From contig NZ_SSBL01000008.1 of the NCBI RefSeq assembly GCF_004795105.1, forward strand, positions 62,001 to 126,000: a stretch of 64,000 bases of DNA. The letters run 5' to 3'. The notes under the pieces are model-generated. The model worked only from the letters and a program-made list of their open reading frames with translations. It was not told the DNA's origin and searched no databases. Numbering within the stretch: position 1 is the stretch's first letter; each line of letters begins with the position of its first letter. Positions 8,893 to 16,752 of this stretch are shown one piece after another. Position numbers and translations under genes: made by a program. The DNA comes from Streptomyces sp. A0642 (GTDB taxonomy: Bacteria > Actinomycetota > Actinomycetes > Streptomycetales > Streptomycetaceae).

Positions 8893-9378
8893 TCAGCGCC
8901 AGGGTTCGCTGACCGAGCGCAGCGTGGTGGCGGTGGCGACGGCGGCGGTGACCGCTTCGTGCCCCTTGTCCTCGTTGGAGCCCTCCAGGCCGGCGCGGTC
9001 GAGTGCCTGCTCCTCCGTGTCGCACGTGAGGACGCCGAAGCCGACGGGGACACCCGTGTCGACGGCGACCTGGGTGAGGCCGTTGGTGACGCCGTGCGAC
9101 ACGTATTCGAAGTGCGGGGTGCCCCCGCGGATGATCACACCGAGGGCGACGATCGCGTCGTACCCGCGGCCGGCCAGCACCTTGGCGACGACCGGGAGCT
9201 CGAAGCTGCCGGGGACCCGCAGCAGGGTCGGCTCGTCGATGCCGAGCTCGTGCAGCGCGCGCAGCGCGCCGTCGACGAGTCCGTCCATGACCTTCTCGTG
9301 CCACTGCGCCGCGATGACCGCGACGCGCAGGTCTCCGCAGTTGCGTACGGACAGTTCGGGTGCGCCCTTGCCGCTCAT
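8893..9378 (-). CDS. ribH: 6,7-dimethyl-8-ribityllumazine synthase
   Basis: Condenses 5-amino-6-ribitylaminouracil with dihydroxybutanone phosphate to give lumazine, the penultimate riboflavin step. The 161-residue protein shows AAQWHEKVMDGLVDGA at the substrate-binding N-terminal strand, VPGSFELPV, and GVIIRGGTPHFEYVSHGV, which contains the catalytic His. Such proteins assemble as pentamers or 60-mer capsids. It is the last gene of the rib operon, 48 bases after ribBA. Confidence 0.97.
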   Translation of the reverse strand: MSGKGAPELSVRNCGDLRVAVIAAQWHEKVMDGLVDGALRALHELGIDEPTLLRVPGSFELPVVAKVLAGRGYDAIVALGVIIRGGTPHFEYVSHGVTNGLTQVAVDTGVPVGFGVLTCDTEEQALDRAGLEGSNEDKGHEAVTAAVATATTLRSVSEPWR

Positions 9379-9426
9379 GTCTCTCCTACCGCTCTTTTCC
9401 TGGGGTGGTGTGCCGGGTTGAGGGGG

Positions 9427-10725
9427 TTACTGGTTGCCGCAGGTCGACGCGGTGGCGGCGTCGAGCCAGGGCAGGTCGTGGCCCATGCGGTCGCGCTTGG
9501 TGCGCAGGTACCGCAGATTGTGCTCGCCGGCCTGGACGGGCATCGGCTCGCGTCCCGTGACGGCCAGACCGTGCCGCAGGATCGCGGCGGTCTTCTCGGG
9601 GTTGTTCGTCATGAGCCGCAGACTGCGGACGCCGAGGTCCTCGAGGATCTGGGCGCCGGCCGCGTAGTCCCGGGCGTCGGCGGGCAGGCCCAGCTCCAGG
9701 TTGGCGTCGAGGGTGTCGACGCCACGCTCCTGGAGTTCGTACGCGCGCAGCTTGGACAGAAGCCCGATGCCGCGGCCCTCGTGGCCGCGCAGATAGACGA
9801 CGACGCCGCGGCCCTCCTCCGTGATGCGCCGCATGGACGCGTGCAGCTGGGGACCGCAGTCGCAGCGCTGGGACTGGAAGATGTCGCCGGTCAGGCACTC
9901 GGAATGGACCCGGACCAGGACGTCCTCGCCGTCTCCGATGTCTCCGTGGACCAGCGCGACGTGCTCGACGCCGTCCACGATGGAGCGGTAGCCGTACGCG
10001 GTGAAGGCGCCGAAGGTGGTGGGCAGCCGCACCTCGGCCTCGCGGCGGACCGTCGGCTCGGCGCTCCTGCGGTAGGCGATCAGGTCCTCGATCGAGATGA
10101 TCGTCAGCCCGTGCTTGCGGGCGAACGGGACCAGCTCGGGCAGGCGCAGCATGACGCCGTCCTCCCCGGCGATCTCGACGATCGCGCCGGCGGGCCGCAG
10201 TCCGGCAAGCCGGGCGAGGTCGACGGCGGCCTCGGTGTGGCCGTTGCGCACGAGGACCCCGCCGGAGCGGGCGCGCAGCGGGAAGATGTGGCCGGGGCGC
10301 ACGAAGTCGCCGGGTCCCGCCAGGCCGCCCGCGAGCAGCCGGAGCGTGGCGGCGCGGTCGGCGGCGGAGATGCCGGTGCTCACCCCGTGGGACGGCGAGG
10401 CGTCCACGGAGACGGTGAAGGCGGTCTTCATCGACTCGGTGTTGTGCTCGACCATCTGCGGCAGTTCGAGCCGTTCCAGCTCGTCGTTCTCCATCGGCGC
10501 GCAGATCAGTCCGCGGCACTCGCTCATCATGAAGGCGACGATCTCGGGCGTGGCCTTCTCGGCCGCGATGACGAGGTCGCCCTCGTTCTCCCGGTCCTCG
10601 TCGTCGACGACGACGACGGGCCGGCCGGCGGCGATGTCACGGATGGCCTGCTCGACGGGGTCGAGGGAGAGGTCCTCGGCGGGCCCGCCGTGTTCGCGGT
10701 GCAGCCAGGTGGGCTGGGCAGTCAT
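9427..10725 (-). CDS. ribBA: Bifunctional DHBP synthase / GTP cyclohydrolase II
   Basis: Supplies both riboflavin precursors. Residues about 1-210 are the dihydroxybutanone phosphate synthase domain (VVVVDDEDRENEGDLVIAAE, with the acidic metal-binding loop); the remainder is GTP cyclohydrolase II, whose zinc cysteines lie in SECLTGDIFQSQRCDCG. The 432-residue product starts at ATG 10725, overlapping the upstream ribM stop (ATGA). The longer open frame would run back through ribM and is rejected. Confidence 0.96.
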   Translation of the reverse strand: MTAQPTWLHREHGGPAEDLSLDPVEQAIRDIAAGRPVVVVDDEDRENEGDLVIAAEKATPEIVAFMMSECRGLICAPMENDELERLELPQMVEHNTESMKTAFTVSVDASPSHGVSTGISAADRAATLRLLAGGLAGPGDFVRPGHIFPLRARSGGVLVRNGHTEAAVDLARLAGLRPAGAIVEIAGEDGVMLRLPELVPFARKHGLTIISIEDLIAYRRSAEPTVRREAEVRLPTTFGAFTAYGYRSIVDGVEHVALVHGDIGDGEDVLVRVHSECLTGDIFQSQRCDCGPQLHASMRRITEEGRGVVVYLRGHEGRGIGLLSKLRAYELQERGVDTLDANLELGLPADARDYAAGAQILEDLGVRSLRLMTNNPEKTAAILRHGLAVTGREPMPVQAGEHNLRYLRTKRDRMGHDLPWLDAATASTCGNQ

Positions 10726-11366
10726 GCCGTGGCTCCTTCCAGAGCGGGTGTCCGCGTACGCAGCCACCAGTCGCGCATCCCCCACAGGACCAGGGCCCCG
10801 TAGACGACGTAGATGAGGCCCGAGAAGGCGAGACCGCTGTGGAAGTTGAGCGGTACGCCGACCAGGTCGACGAGGAGCCAGGCGAACCAGAACTCGACCA
10901 TGCCGCGGGCCTGGGCGAGCATCGCCACGAGCGTGCCGGCGAAGATGTACGCGTCCGCCCACGGGCTCCAGGAGAGCGAGGGGAACGCGGTGAACAGGCC
11001 GCCGACCGCGAGGGTGCCGAGGGCGGCGCCTCCGAGCAGGTAGCCGCGCTCGCGCCAGGTGGCGAACCGTACGGCGAGGGTGCCGTCCTGGGCCTGCTGC
11101 CGGCCGCGGGTCCACTGCTGCCAGCCCCAGACGGCCACGGCGATGACGATGACCTGCTTGCCGACGCTGCCCGCCTGGTGGACGGAGACGTTGGCGGCGA
11201 CCAGCACCGCGCCGGACAGGAGCTGGGCGGGCCAGGTCCAGATCGAGCGCAGCCAGCCCAGCGTCAGGGCGATCAGACCGATCGTGTTGCCGATCATGTC
11301 GGACCAGATGATGTGCTGGTCGAAGGCGGTGAACGCCTCCGAGTTCAGCCAGTGCAGCGCGCTCAC
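10722..11366 (-). CDS. ribM: PnuC-family riboflavin transporter
   Basis: Membrane protein of 214 residues with about six or seven hydrophobic helices, PnuC fold. PnuC proteins carry nicotinamide riboside, but the gene sits inside a riboflavin operon under an FMN riboswitch, the position of ribM, a characterised flavin transporter of Streptomyces. The WxxW-type motif (VWGWQQWTRG) typical of PnuC substrate binding is present. It starts with GTG inside the ribE stop (GTGA overlap) and itself overlaps ribBA. Substrate is inferred from context. Confidence 0.88.
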   Translation of the reverse strand: MSALHWLNSEAFTAFDQHIIWSDMIGNTIGLIALTLGWLRSIWTWPAQLLSGAVLVAANVSVHQAGSVGKQVIVIAVAVWGWQQWTRGRQQAQDGTLAVRFATWRERGYLLGGAALGTLAVGGLFTAFPSLSWSPWADAYIFAGTLVAMLAQARGMVEFWFAWLLVDLVGVPLNFHSGLAFSGLIYVVYGALVLWGMRDWWLRTRTPALEGATA

Positions 11367-11980
11367 TTCGCCGCCTCCCCGTTCTCCTGCGCGGGGTTGC
11401 CGAGCAGCCGCTCGACGTACTTCGCGATGACGTCCACCTCGAGGTTGACCGGGTCGCCGGGCCCCTTGATGCCGAGCGTGGTCAGGGCGAGAGTGGTGGG
11501 GATGAGGCTGATGGTGAAGTAGTCGGGTCCGGCGTCCACGACGGTCAGGCTGACGCCGTCGACGGTGATCGACCCCTTCTCCACCACGTAGCGGGTGAGG
11601 TCCGCGGGCAGGGAGATCTTCACGATCTCCCAGTGCTCGGAGACCTTGCGTTCGACGATGCGGCCCGTGCCGTCCACGTGGCCCTGGACGATGTGTCCGC
11701 CGAGCCGGCCACCGAGCGCCATGGGGCGTTCCAGGTTGACCCGGGAGCCCGTGGCCAGGGCGCCGAGGCTGGAGCGGTTCAGGGTCTCGGCCATCACGTC
11801 GGCCGTGAACTCGTGCTCGCCGAGGTCGACGACGGTCAGGCAGACGCCGTTGACGGCGATCGAGTCGCCGTGCTTGGCGCCCTCGGTGACGACGGCACCC
11901 CGCAGGCGGAATCGTGAGGCGTCGCCGAGCTTCTCGACGGCGGTGACCTCACCCAGTTCTTCGACAATTCCGGTGAACAC
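11363..11980 (-). CDS. ribE: Riboflavin synthase, alpha subunit
   Basis: Dismutates two lumazine molecules to riboflavin. The 205-residue protein is the expected duplication of two similar barrels: the first begins FTGIVEELG and contains VNGVCLTVVDLG; the second has HIVQGHVDGTG and VDGVSLTVVDAG. It starts with GTG immediately after the ribD TGA and overlaps ribM by 4 bases. The symbol follows the ribE naming; the same gene is called ribB in some Streptomyces work. Confidence 0.96.
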   Translation of the reverse strand: MFTGIVEELGEVTAVEKLGDASRFRLRGAVVTEGAKHGDSIAVNGVCLTVVDLGEHEFTADVMAETLNRSSLGALATGSRVNLERPMALGGRLGGHIVQGHVDGTGRIVERKVSEHWEIVKISLPADLTRYVVEKGSITVDGVSLTVVDAGPDYFTISLIPTTLALTTLGIKGPGDPVNLEVDVIAKYVERLLGNPAQENGEAAK

Positions 11981-13081
11981 TCAGATTTCCTTCCGGGCGG
12001 GGCCGGGGACGGCGGTGATGCGCAGATCGGGGCCGATGGACACGGTCTCGGTCACATCGAGCCGCAACGCCTGGGCGATGGTGGAGATTCCGGCGTCGGC
12101 GAGGGCCGCGGGGCCGGCGCCGAGGAGGACGGGGGCGAGGTAGCCGACGACCCTGTCGACCAGTCCCGCCGCGACGAAGGCCCCGGCCAGGGTCGGGCCG
12201 CCTTCGAGGAGTACGGAGCGCACGCCGCGGCCGTGGAGGGCAGCGAGCAGGGCGGCGAGGTCCAGTCCGGGGCCGTCGGCGGCGCGCGGCAGCCGCAGCA
12301 CGGCCTCGTCGGGGAGGTGGCGGGCGTCGGCGTCGTCGGCGACCGCGACCACGGTGGGCGCGCCGCCGTCGAGGACCCGGGCGCCGGGCCGTACGGCGGT
12401 GGCGGCGGTGTCGACGACGACCCGGAGCGGCTGGACGGCGCGGTCGATGCCCCGGACGCCGAGCTGGGGATCGTCGGTCCGGGCGGTGCCGGAGCCGACC
12501 ACCACGGCGTCCGCCTCGGCGCGCAGCCGGTGGACGTCGGCGCGGGCCTCGGCGGAGGTGATCCAGCGGCTGGTGGCGTCGGCGGCCGCGATCCTGCCGT
12601 CCAGGGTCGCCGCGTACTTCCACGTGACGTGCGGACGGCCGAGGCGCACCGAGGTCAGCCAGGCGGCGTTGACCGCTTCCGCCTCCTCGCCGAGCAGGCC
12701 GCGCTCGGCGGTGATCCCGGCGGCGCGCAAGGTGTCCGCCCCGCCGGTGGCCTGCGGATTCGGGTCGCCGACCGCGTACACGACACGGGCGATCCCGGCC
12801 TCGATGAGCGCCTGGGCGCAGGGACCCGTGCGACCGGTGTGGTTGCAGGGTTCGAGGGTGACGTAGGCGGTGCCGCCGCGTGCCTTCGCGCCGGCGGCGC
12901 GCAGGGCGTGGATCTCGGCGTGCGGCCCCCCGGCGCGCTGGTGGAAGCCCTCGCCGACGGTCTGTCCCGTCGCGTCGAGGACGACGCATCCGACGACCGG
13001 ATTGGGGCTGGTGGAGCCGAGACCGCGGGCGGCGAGCGTGACGGCTCGGCGCATGGCGGTCGTGTCGGCTGCGGTGTCCAC
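11981..13081 (-). CDS. ribD: Bifunctional pyrimidine deaminase/reductase
   Basis: Carries out the deamination and side-chain reduction steps of riboflavin synthesis. Residues about 1-145 are the zinc deaminase (HAEIHALRAAG with the catalytic Glu; TLEPCNHTGRTGPC with two zinc cysteines), the rest a DHFR-like reductase (RPHVTWKYAATLDGRI, SVLLEGGPTLAGAF). The GTG at 13081 gives 366 residues and has GGAGGA five bases upstream; the open frame further upstream translates the riboswitch and is not coding. It is the first gene of the operon, about 160 bases after the aptamer. Confidence 0.95.
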   Translation of the reverse strand: MDTAADTTAMRRAVTLAARGLGSTSPNPVVGCVVLDATGQTVGEGFHQRAGGPHAEIHALRAAGAKARGGTAYVTLEPCNHTGRTGPCAQALIEAGIARVVYAVGDPNPQATGGADTLRAAGITAERGLLGEEAEAVNAAWLTSVRLGRPHVTWKYAATLDGRIAAADATSRWITSAEARADVHRLRAEADAVVVGSGTARTDDPQLGVRGIDRAVQPLRVVVDTAATAVRPGARVLDGGAPTVVAVADDADARHLPDEAVLRLPRAADGPGLDLAALLAALHGRGVRSVLLEGGPTLAGAFVAAGLVDRVVGYLAPVLLGAGPAALADAGISTIAQALRLDVTETVSIGPDLRITAVPGPARKEI

Positions 13082-13173
13082 CGGGTCCTCCTGCCTCTTC
13101 GGGCACGGACTCCGGGGCCTGTCGATGACGACAGATGAAGCGGAACGCTGCACAGGAAGACGCCGAATGCCCG

Positions 13174-13208
13174 AAAAACGGATGGATCGGTCGCCCGAAA
13201 ACCATCCG
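13174..13208 (-). terminator. Attenuator of the FMN riboswitch
   Basis: Read on the minus strand, CGGATGG...CCATCCG (13208-13202 with 13185-13179) forms a 7-bp stem followed directly by five T (13178-13174), an intrinsic terminator about 33 bases downstream of the aptamer. A palindrome CCGCCGACGGCGG (13206-13218) overlaps the first three bases of its 5' arm and could form instead, giving a switch between terminated and read-through states. Confidence 0.65.
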
Positions 13209-13240
13209 CCGACGGCGGCGTACCCGCATAACGGCCCGCC

Positions 13241-13367
13241 GCGCACTGCCTCCCATCCGGACTTTAACCGTCGGTCCAGGAATCTCACCTGGTCAACCGG
13301 CCGCTGGATGCGGACGGGTCGCGGACTGTAACCGCCGGTTCGGAATTGCACCGACCCCGGAGTGCGC
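13241..13367 (-). promoter_or_regulatory. FMN riboswitch (RFN element)
   Basis: On the minus strand the sequence has the RFN core in order: closing helix GCGCACT (13367-13361) pairing with AGTGCGC (13247-13241), GGGGTCGGTGCAATTCCGA, ACCGGCGGTTACAGTCCGCG, GGTTGACCAGGTGAGATTCC and ACGGTTAAAGTCCGGATGGG. These are the conserved blocks of the FMN aptamer. Binding of FMN is expected to reduce expression of ribD-ribE-ribM-ribBA-ribH. Confidence 0.97.
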
Positions 13368-13483
13368 TGCTGCTGGTACACGATCAGTGTGCCACGAGTG
13401 GCCGTGACCCATACGGGCGAACGCTGTGGAGTGGCTCACAGACAGCCCGTGACAAGGGCTCTTTTCAGGCACCCGCACCCAGT

Positions 13484-13525
13484 TGGTCCAGACCTATTGA
13501 CGCAGTGGTCTAGTCCTCTTAATCT
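13484..13525 (+). promoter_or_regulatory. Chitinase promoter with two DasR-like direct repeats
   Basis: TGGTCCAGACCT (13484-13495) and TGGTCTAGTCCT (13506-13517) are direct repeats whose starts are 22 bp apart, the classic arrangement of Streptomyces chi promoters. Each is also a near match to the DasR site, a palindrome centred on TGGTCTAGACCA. TTGACG (13497-13502) and TAATCT (13520-13525) form a good -35/-10 pair with a 17-base spacer, so both repeats overlap the promoter. Expected behaviour, from known relatives, is repression by DasR relieved in the presence of chitin-derived sugars. Confidence 0.85.
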
Positions 13526-13634
13526 CTGCGTCACCTCCGAGGAGCGGTTCCGCGGGTGTGCGCACACCCGCGAACCAACACGACCCACCCCCCTGCCAGT
13601 TGTGTTCTGCCGACCTCCCCAGGAGGAACCGAAC

Positions 13635-15974
13635 GTGCTGTCCCCCACTCGCGCGAGAACCACCCTGCTCGCAGCCGGCGCCGGTATCGCCGCACTGCTG
13701 GTCGGTTCACTCGCCGCAACCCCCTCGCAGGCCGCCGACCAGGAATCCTGTCGCCCCGACGGGCTCTACGAGACCCCGGGCGTCGCCGTCCCGTACTGCT
13801 CCGTGTACGACTCCGAGGGCCGCGAGAAGATGGGCGCCGACCACCCGCGGCGCGTCATCGGCTACTTCACCAACTGGCGGACCGGCAAGGACGGCAAGCC
13901 CGCCTACCTCGCCTCCGACATCCCGTGGGACAAGGTCACCCACCTCAACTACGCGTTCGCCCACGTCGACGGGGCCCACAAGATCTCCGTCGGCGGCGAC
14001 GGACCGGCCAACGCCTCGACCGGCATGACCTGGCCGGGCGTCGCCGGCGCCGAAATGGACCCCGGCCTCCCCTACAAGGGCCACTTCAACCTGCTCAACA
14101 AGTTCAAGAAGCAGCACCCGAACGTGAAGACGATGGTGTCGGTCGGCGGCTGGGCCGAGACCGGCGGCTACTTCGACGACAGCGGCAAGCGGATCGACTC
14201 CGGCGGCTTCTACTCCATGGCCACCAACGCCGACGGCTCGGTCAACCAGAGCGGCATCAACACCTTCGCCGACTCCACCGTCGACTTCATCAAGAAGTAC
14301 GGCTTCAACGGCGTCGACATCGACTACGAGTACCCGACCACGATGAAGGACGCGGGCAACCCCCTCGACTGGACCCTGTCCAACGCCCGCCGGGCCGGTC
14401 TGGTCAAGAGCTACGCCGCACTGATGAAGACCCTGCGCGAGAAGCTCGACCGCGCGTCCGCCTCAGACGGCAAGCACTACCTGCTCAGCGTCGCCGCCCC
14501 CTCGTCCGGCTACCTGCTGCGCGGCATGGAGACCTTCCAGGTCCAGAAGTACCTGGACTACGTCAACATCATGTCGTACGACCTCCACGGCGCCTGGAAC
14601 GAATACGTCGGCCCGAACGCCGCCCTGTTCGACGACGGCAAGGACGCCGAACTCGCCCAGGCGAGCGTCTACTCGACCTCGCAGTACGGCGGAACCGGAT
14701 ACCTCAACACCGACTGGGCTTACCACTACTTCCGCGGTTCCATGCCGTCCGGCCGCATCAACATCGGGCTGCCGTACTACACCCGCGGCTTCAAGAACGT
14801 GCAAGGCGGCACCAACGGCCTGTGGGGCAGGGCCGCCACCACCGACTGCCCGGCCGGCGCGGGTCTGACCACATGCGGCGACGGCGCCGTCGGCATCGAC
14901 AACCTCTGGCACGACCAGGACACCAACGGCAAGGAGGCACCCGCCGGCTCCAACCCCATGTGGCACGCGAAGAACCTGGAGAAGGGCGTCGTCGGCGACT
15001 ACGTCACCGACTACGGGTTCCCCGCCGGCACGAAGCTGACCGGCACGTACGTCCGCAACTACGACTCGACGCTGGTCGCGCCGTGGCTCTGGAACGCCGA
15101 GAAGAAGGTCTTCCTCTCCACCGAGGACGAGCAGTCGGTGAAGGCCAAGGCGGCCTACGTGGCCGACAAGGGCATCGGCGGCACGATGATCTGGGAACTC
15201 GCGGGCGACTACGGCTGGAACGCAGCGAAGGGCCAGTACGAGCCGGGCTCCACGCTCACCTCCGCGATGTACGACGCCTTCAAGTCGGCGGCCCCGTACG
15301 GCGCCGAACGCTCCACCATCGACCTGCCCACCCGGGCGCTGAACATCGACGTCTCCTTCGACCAGTTCCCGCTGGGTGACTCCAACTACCCCATCAGCCC
15401 CAAGCTGAAGATCACCAACCACACCTCGGCGACGCTGCCCGGCGGCACCGAGTTCCAGTTCGACTACGCGACCTCGGCACCCGCCAACGCCAAGGACCAG
15501 TCGGGCTTCGGCACCACGATCGTGCGCAGCGACCACACCGCCGCGAACAACATCGGCGGCCTGAAGGGCGACTACAACCGCGTCTCGCTCAAACTGCCGG
15601 CCTGGCAGACGCTGGCGCCCGGTGCGTCCGTGCAGGTCGACTTCGTGTACTACCTGCCGACGTCCACGCCGTCGAACTGGACCGTCACCTTCGGTGGCCA
15701 GTCGTACGCCCTGGCGGCGGACCTGGCGCGCGGCACGACGCTCGTCGAGCCGGGCGGTTCCACGCCGTCGCCGGACCCGACCGGCACCACGCCGTCGCCG
15801 GACCCGACGGGCGGCGCCTGCGCCGCGGCCGCGTGGAGCGCGACGGCGGAGTACGGCGCGGGGGCGACGGTCAGCCACGGTTCCCACCAGTGGAAGGCCA
15901 AGTGGTGGACGAAGGGCGAGACGCCGGGGTCCACCGGTGAGTGGGGCGTCTGGCAGGACCTCGGCGCCTGCTGA
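13635..15974 (+). CDS. Secreted GH18 chitinase with C-terminal chitin-binding domain
   Basis: Extracellular endochitinase of 779 residues. Sec signal peptide (cleavage probably after TPSQA, about residue 36); GH18 barrel about 70-560 with the catalytic D-x-D-x-E motif in VDIDYEYP (Glu232 as acid) and the substrate-site motif NIMSYDLHG; a middle beta domain about 570-700 of the type found C-terminal to some GH18 enzymes; a Thr/Pro linker with two TPSPDPTG repeats; and a CBM5/12 chitin-binding domain with the aromatic AKWWTKGE motif. The GTG at 13635 has AGGAGGAA seven bases upstream. Next to the rib operon, this matches the position of the S. coelicolor chitinase I remember as ChiI, but the symbol is not certain. 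Confidence 0.93.
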   Translation: MLSPTRARTTLLAAGAGIAALLVGSLAATPSQAADQESCRPDGLYETPGVAVPYCSVYDSEGREKMGADHPRRVIGYFTNWRTGKDGKPAYLASDIPWDKVTHLNYAFAHVDGAHKISVGGDGPANASTGMTWPGVAGAEMDPGLPYKGHFNLLNKFKKQHPNVKTMVSVGGWAETGGYFDDSGKRIDSGGFYSMATNADGSVNQSGINTFADSTVDFIKKYGFNGVDIDYEYPTTMKDAGNPLDWTLSNARRAGLVKSYAALMKTLREKLDRASASDGKHYLLSVAAPSSGYLLRGMETFQVQKYLDYVNIMSYDLHGAWNEYVGPNAALFDDGKDAELAQASVYSTSQYGGTGYLNTDWAYHYFRGSMPSGRINIGLPYYTRGFKNVQGGTNGLWGRAATTDCPAGAGLTTCGDGAVGIDNLWHDQDTNGKEAPAGSNPMWHAKNLEKGVVGDYVTDYGFPAGTKLTGTYVRNYDSTLVAPWLWNAEKKVFLSTEDEQSVKAKAAYVADKGIGGTMIWELAGDYGWNAAKGQYEPGSTLTSAMYDAFKSAAPYGAERSTIDLPTRALNIDVSFDQFPLGDSNYPISPKLKITNHTSATLPGGTEFQFDYATSAPANAKDQSGFGTTIVRSDHTAANNIGGLKGDYNRVSLKLPAWQTLAPGASVQVDFVYYLPTSTPSNWTVTFGGQSYALAADLARGTTLVEPGGSTPSPDPTGTTPSPDPTGGACAAAAWSATAEYGAGATVSHGSHQWKAKWWTKGETPGSTGEWGVWQDLGAC

Positions 15975-16012
15975 CGGCTTCGCGGGGCGGCGGGTGCGCC
16001 GTGTTGTGCGGG

Positions 16013-16154
16013 GTTCCGTCCTCAAGCGCCGGACGGGCTTGGTGGTGCGGGTCCTCCGCGGGGCGGCGGGGTTCCGTCCTCAATCGCCGGACGGGCTTGA
16101 TGTGCGGGTCCCCCGCGGGGCGGCGGGGTTCCGTCCTCAATCGCCGGACGGGCT
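16013..16154 (+). repeat. Three direct copies of a 29-base palindromic unit, left flank of element A
   Basis: Units start at 16013, 16071 and 16128, spaced 57-58 bases. The unit reads GTTCCGTCCTC, then AATCGCC (AAGCGCC in the first copy), then GGACGGGCTTG. CCGTCC and GGACGG inside it pair as a short hairpin. Spacers between units are GC-rich and similar to one another. No gene is present between the chitinase stop at 15974 and the ROK stop at 16753. Confidence 0.85.
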
Positions 16155-16200
16155 GTGGTGGTGCGGGTGCGCGGTGTTGTGCGGGTGTTCGCCTCTGTCC

Positions 16201-16500
16201 GGTGGGTGGGGGTGGGGACCCTCCGGGGAGACTCCTCAGAAATGGCATGTGCGGGCGGGTGGGAAAACGACCCGAGTCGTACGCCATTTCCTGCGGGGAC
16301 TCCCCTGCACGCCCCCACCCGGCCTCGTCTGCGTCTGCACACCGGCGACACGACGGCTGCAGACGCACGGCGGGCGGGTTCGGGGGCGTGCAGGGGAGTC
16401 CCCGCAGGACGACGAACACCGACCCGGGTCCGACTGCGTACCCGCCGAACGTTCGTCGTTTGAGGAGACGCCCCGGAGGGACCCCGAACCCCCACCCACC
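16201..16500. repeat. Cloverleaf inverted-repeat element, copy A
   Basis: A 300-bp non-coding element between two convergent genes, made of nested inverted repeats. The closing stem pairs 16201-16238 with 16461-16500 (35 of 38 positions, 2-base bulge). Inside it three hairpins abut: arm 1, GAAATGGC (16239-16246) with GCCATTTC (16283-16290); arm 2, a perfect 27-bp stem (16290-16316 with 16382-16408) whose loop holds a second perfect stem GCGTCTGCA/TGCAGACGC (16331-16339 with 16358-16366); arm 3, ACGACGAAC (16409-16417) with GTTCGTCGT (16451-16459). The whole is a four-way junction with virtually no unpaired joining bases. Open frames across it are by-products of GC-rich palindromes. Function unknown; a second copy lies near 35.6 kb. 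Confidence 0.9.
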
Positions 16501-16540
16501 CGGGTACCGCGCCTCCGCACCACGGAGCACCCGCACACCC

Positions 16541-16643
16541 CAAGCCCGTCCGGCGCTTGAGGACGGAACCGGCCCGCCGGAGCAACCCGCACCCCGCGCG
16601 GGGCCCGCGCCCACCAAGCCCGTCCGGCGATTGAGGACGGAAC
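16541..16643 (-). repeat. Two inverted copies of the 29-base unit, right flank of element A
   Basis: The same unit as at 16013-16154 but in opposite orientation, at 16541-16569 and 16615-16643, so the cloverleaf is bracketed by units facing each other. A further GC-rich tail with the motif GCGCCCCGGCAAGGGGCAAC follows the second unit and recurs after the inverted units of copy B. Confidence 0.85.
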
Positions 16644-16752
16644 CCCGCGCCCCGGCAAGGGGCAACCACCACAAGGCGCCCCGCCCAGCAAGGGACCCGC
16701 GCCCCGGACAGGGGCAAACAAAACAAAGCGCACCGCCCCCCGCAGGGGACCG

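Noticed and set aside
7649..9378. One continuous his-rib operon under the FMN riboswitch
   Set aside because: Same direction and short gaps allow read-through, but gaps of 35 and 87 bases and unrelated pathways do not prove it; I kept the riboswitch claim to the rib genes.
16013..16154. CRISPR-like array (repeats of about 29 bases with spacers of about 29)
   Set aside because: Only three units, spacers are alike rather than unique, the unit also occurs inverted on the other side, and there are no cas genes.
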